From assembly GCA_023415145.1 (NCBI GenBank), contig JAEZLW010000179.1, forward strand, positions 1-16,279: a DNA stretch of 16,279 bases, in the 5' to 3' direction. The DNA is from Bacillota bacterium. Its GTDB lineage: Bacteria > Bacillota > Clostridia > Christensenellales > Aristaeellaceae. Below, one piece after another: positions 15,247 through 16,279 of the stretch. A program made the position numbers and the translations under genes. The notes below the pieces were generated by a model. The model had not been told where the DNA came from. It saw nothing but the letters and a program-made list of their open reading frames with translations, and searched no databases. Numbering within the stretch: the first letter of the stretch is position 1; each line of letters begins with the position of its first letter.

Positions 15247-15669
15247 TCAAGCAGAAAAACAGAGATGCTTGCCAATCAATTCATGACATATGAATTTGAC
15301 TTCTACGTTCTTGACGGCATTGACGTGCACCACCCTTTGTAGGATGGTCAATGTGATAATGACGATCACGCAGCCCGCAATGGCAATACCATAGAAACCC
15401 ATGCCGGAGGCGAGGCCCAGACAGGCCACATTCCACAATGAGGCGGCGGTGGTTAACCCTGCAATTTTTTTCTAGGAGATAAAAATGGTACCCGCGCCCA
15501 AAAAGCCGATACCGCTGACCACCTGGGCGCTGATGCGGCCCATGGTAACAGAAATACCGCTGTTGCCGTGCAGAAGATTCAGGCGAAGCGCGTCGGTGAT
15601 CATATACGTTTCCATCACGGAGATCAGAGCCGCTCCGACGCATACAAATGACCTGCCTCCGAGAACTGG
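15247..15669 (-). pseudogene. mgtC: MgtC/SapB-family membrane protein, 5'-truncated with in-frame TAG
   Basis: Reading on the minus strand gives the conserved core of the MgtC family, proteins linked to low-Mg2+ survival. It shows SFVCVGAALISVMETYM, a GRISAQVVSGIGFLGAGTIF motif, then a TAG (15472-15474), then the same frame continues KKIAGLTTAASLWNVACLGLASGMGFY. A hydrophobic helix and RVVHVNAVKNVEVKF follow before TGA at 15247-15249. Homologues have a sense codon at the TAG, so a single nonsense change splits the gene. The first transmembrane helices are also missing: homology begins near 15669, where a recombinase fragment on the other strand begins. Two independent lesions make it a clear pseudogene. 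The frame otherwise stays open, so decay is recent. Confidence -1.
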
Positions 15670-15920
15670 ACCGGAAGCAAATTGAGTCAGTCCATGTCAA
15701 GCGAACCGTCCCACTGAACAGCAAGGCCATGGAGGCGGTCCAGCACCTGAAAAAACAGCAGGTTAAAGGGTGTTCCTATGTGTTTGTCACCCAAAGCGGG
15801 GAGCATGCTGGTTACCGGCATCTATTGACGACCATGGAGAATGCCTGTGAAGCAGCATGTGTTGAGCACCGTGGCATGCACGCAATGCGACATTCATTTG
15901 TGGTGCAGTCATACGTTCAC
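15654..15920 (+). pseudogene. Tyrosine recombinase/phage integrase, internal catalytic-domain fragment
   Basis: About 89 codons match the middle of the integrase catalytic domain. They read RTVPLNSKAMEAVQHLKKQ (beta-hairpin and start of the helical part), YVFVTQSGEHAGYRHLLTTMENACEAA, and GMHAMRHSFVVQSYVHG, the HxxRH box with catalytic His and Arg. Missing are the N-terminal DNA-binding domain, the first catalytic Arg, and the C-terminal nucleophilic Tyr segment. Homology stops near 15920, shortly before the 3' end of an opposite-strand permease gene. At its 5' side it abuts the truncated MgtC pseudogene head to head. It is the only trace of an integrase in the window and supports past mobile-element activity. 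It cannot be functional. The parent element family cannot be named from this piece. Confidence -1.
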
Positions 15921-15951
15921 GGCCAGTGCTGTACAGGTACCGCTATTTTAT

Positions 15952-16279
15952 CTATTTCACTCTTTTACGGGCTGAATAGGTGACCACGACGCGCTGGATG
16001 ACGATAAACAAAAGCAGCAGAATACCTGTAGCAATCTTGGCCCACCATGAGGACAGGTTTCCGCTGAATGTGATCAGCGCTGGGATGGTGGATTTGAGCA
16101 TCACACCAAGCAGAGTGCCGATCATATAACCTACGCCGCCGGTCAACATCACGCCGCCGATAACCGCGGCGGAAATGACATCCAGCTCGCCGCCTGCCAG
16201 CGCCAGGTTCCAGCCAGACTTTACATATAGCACATAGGCGATTCCAGGCAGCGCAGAGCAGAGGCCATTAATACCGTAC
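15952..16279 (-). CDS. Ribose/galactofuranose-type ABC transporter permease, C-terminal part (runs off right edge)
   Basis: The minus-strand frame is open from the right edge to TAG at 15952-15954, giving 108 residues of a BPD_transp_2-family permease (RbsC/YtfT/YjfF type, CUT2). It includes YGINGLCSALPGIAY, then ELDVISAAVIGGVMLTGGVGYMIGTLLGVM, the family's most conserved segment, and finally a transmembrane helix and a basic tail (YSARKRVK). GTG at 16233 is an internal codon rather than the start, because family homology continues upstream to the edge. The C-terminus looks complete. It belongs to a different transporter class from the CUT1 importer in the core. The rest of its operon lies outside the window. 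Confidence -1.
   Translation of the reverse strand, partial: YGINGLCSALPGIAYVLYVKSGWNLALAGGELDVISAAVIGGVMLTGGVGYMIGTLLGVMLKSTIPALITFSGNLSSWWAKIATGILLLLFIVIQRVVVTYSARKRVK

Noticed and set aside
15015..15250. tRNA-Ser interrupted by an intron in the anticodon loop
   Set aside because: No 3' half with a T arm or acceptor strand was found downstream in the window, and no group I intron core was recognised.
15247..15669. TAG in MgtC read as a recoded sense codon
   Set aside because: Another gene in the window (permease, TAG at 15952) ends with TAG as a stop, and the gene is already 5'-truncated, so pseudogenisation is simpler.
1..16279. CRISPR array or retron-like system
   Set aside because: No regularly spaced direct repeats, Cas genes or reverse transcriptase motifs were seen on either strand.

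Overview
The window looks like a mid-GC Firmicute of the class Clostridia, perhaps a gut or anaerobic-digester lineage such as Christensenellales (inference). Support comes from strong AGGAGG-type ribosome binding sites, a YesM/YesN-type two-component pair, a CUT1 sugar ABC importer lacking its own ATPase, and a GH130 phosphorylase. No 16S or other phylogenetic marker is present, so the placement is tentative.

The core, about 3172-14870, is intact and ordered. On the minus strand a sensor histidine kinase (4790-6619) and an AraC-type response regulator (3172-4797) overlap by 8 nt. Divergent from them, on the plus strand, lies an apparent operon: FAD-dependent oxidoreductase, GH130 glycoside phosphorylase, secreted sugar-binding protein, two ABC permeases, and a heparinase II/III-family polysaccharide lyase, closed by a hairpin at 14828-14859. 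The likely logic is that the sensor kinase reads an extracellular glycan cue and the regulator switches on the divergent operon. The importer then brings in oligosaccharides, which the lyase, phosphorylase and oxidoreductase dismantle in the cytoplasm. The lyase acts at uronic acids and the phosphorylase family acts at beta-mannosides, so an acidic mannose-containing oligosaccharide is a reasonable but unproven substrate.

Both flanks are gene debris. On the left there is a 5'-truncated membrane-anchored AraC regulator (1-772), an AT-rich spacer, a complete acetate kinase (1025-2236), an unidentified C-terminal remnant (2297-2425), and the C-terminal half of a glutamate-synthase-small-subunit-like oxidoreductase (2448-3140). 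That last fragment starts within about 30 nt of the response-regulator stop codon. On the right there is a solo IS256-like terminal repeat (about 14874-14896), the 5' half of a tRNA-Ser(TGA) broken just after the anticodon loop (15015-15053), two hairpins, and an inverted-repeat patch (15160-15222). Beyond these come an MgtC-family pseudogene with an in-frame TAG (15247-15669), a catalytic-domain fragment of a tyrosine recombinase (15654-15920), and the C-terminus of a ribose/galactofuranose-type permease running off the right edge. The pattern suggests a recombination hotspot or acquired island edges. A chimeric assembly cannot be excluded from sequence alone.
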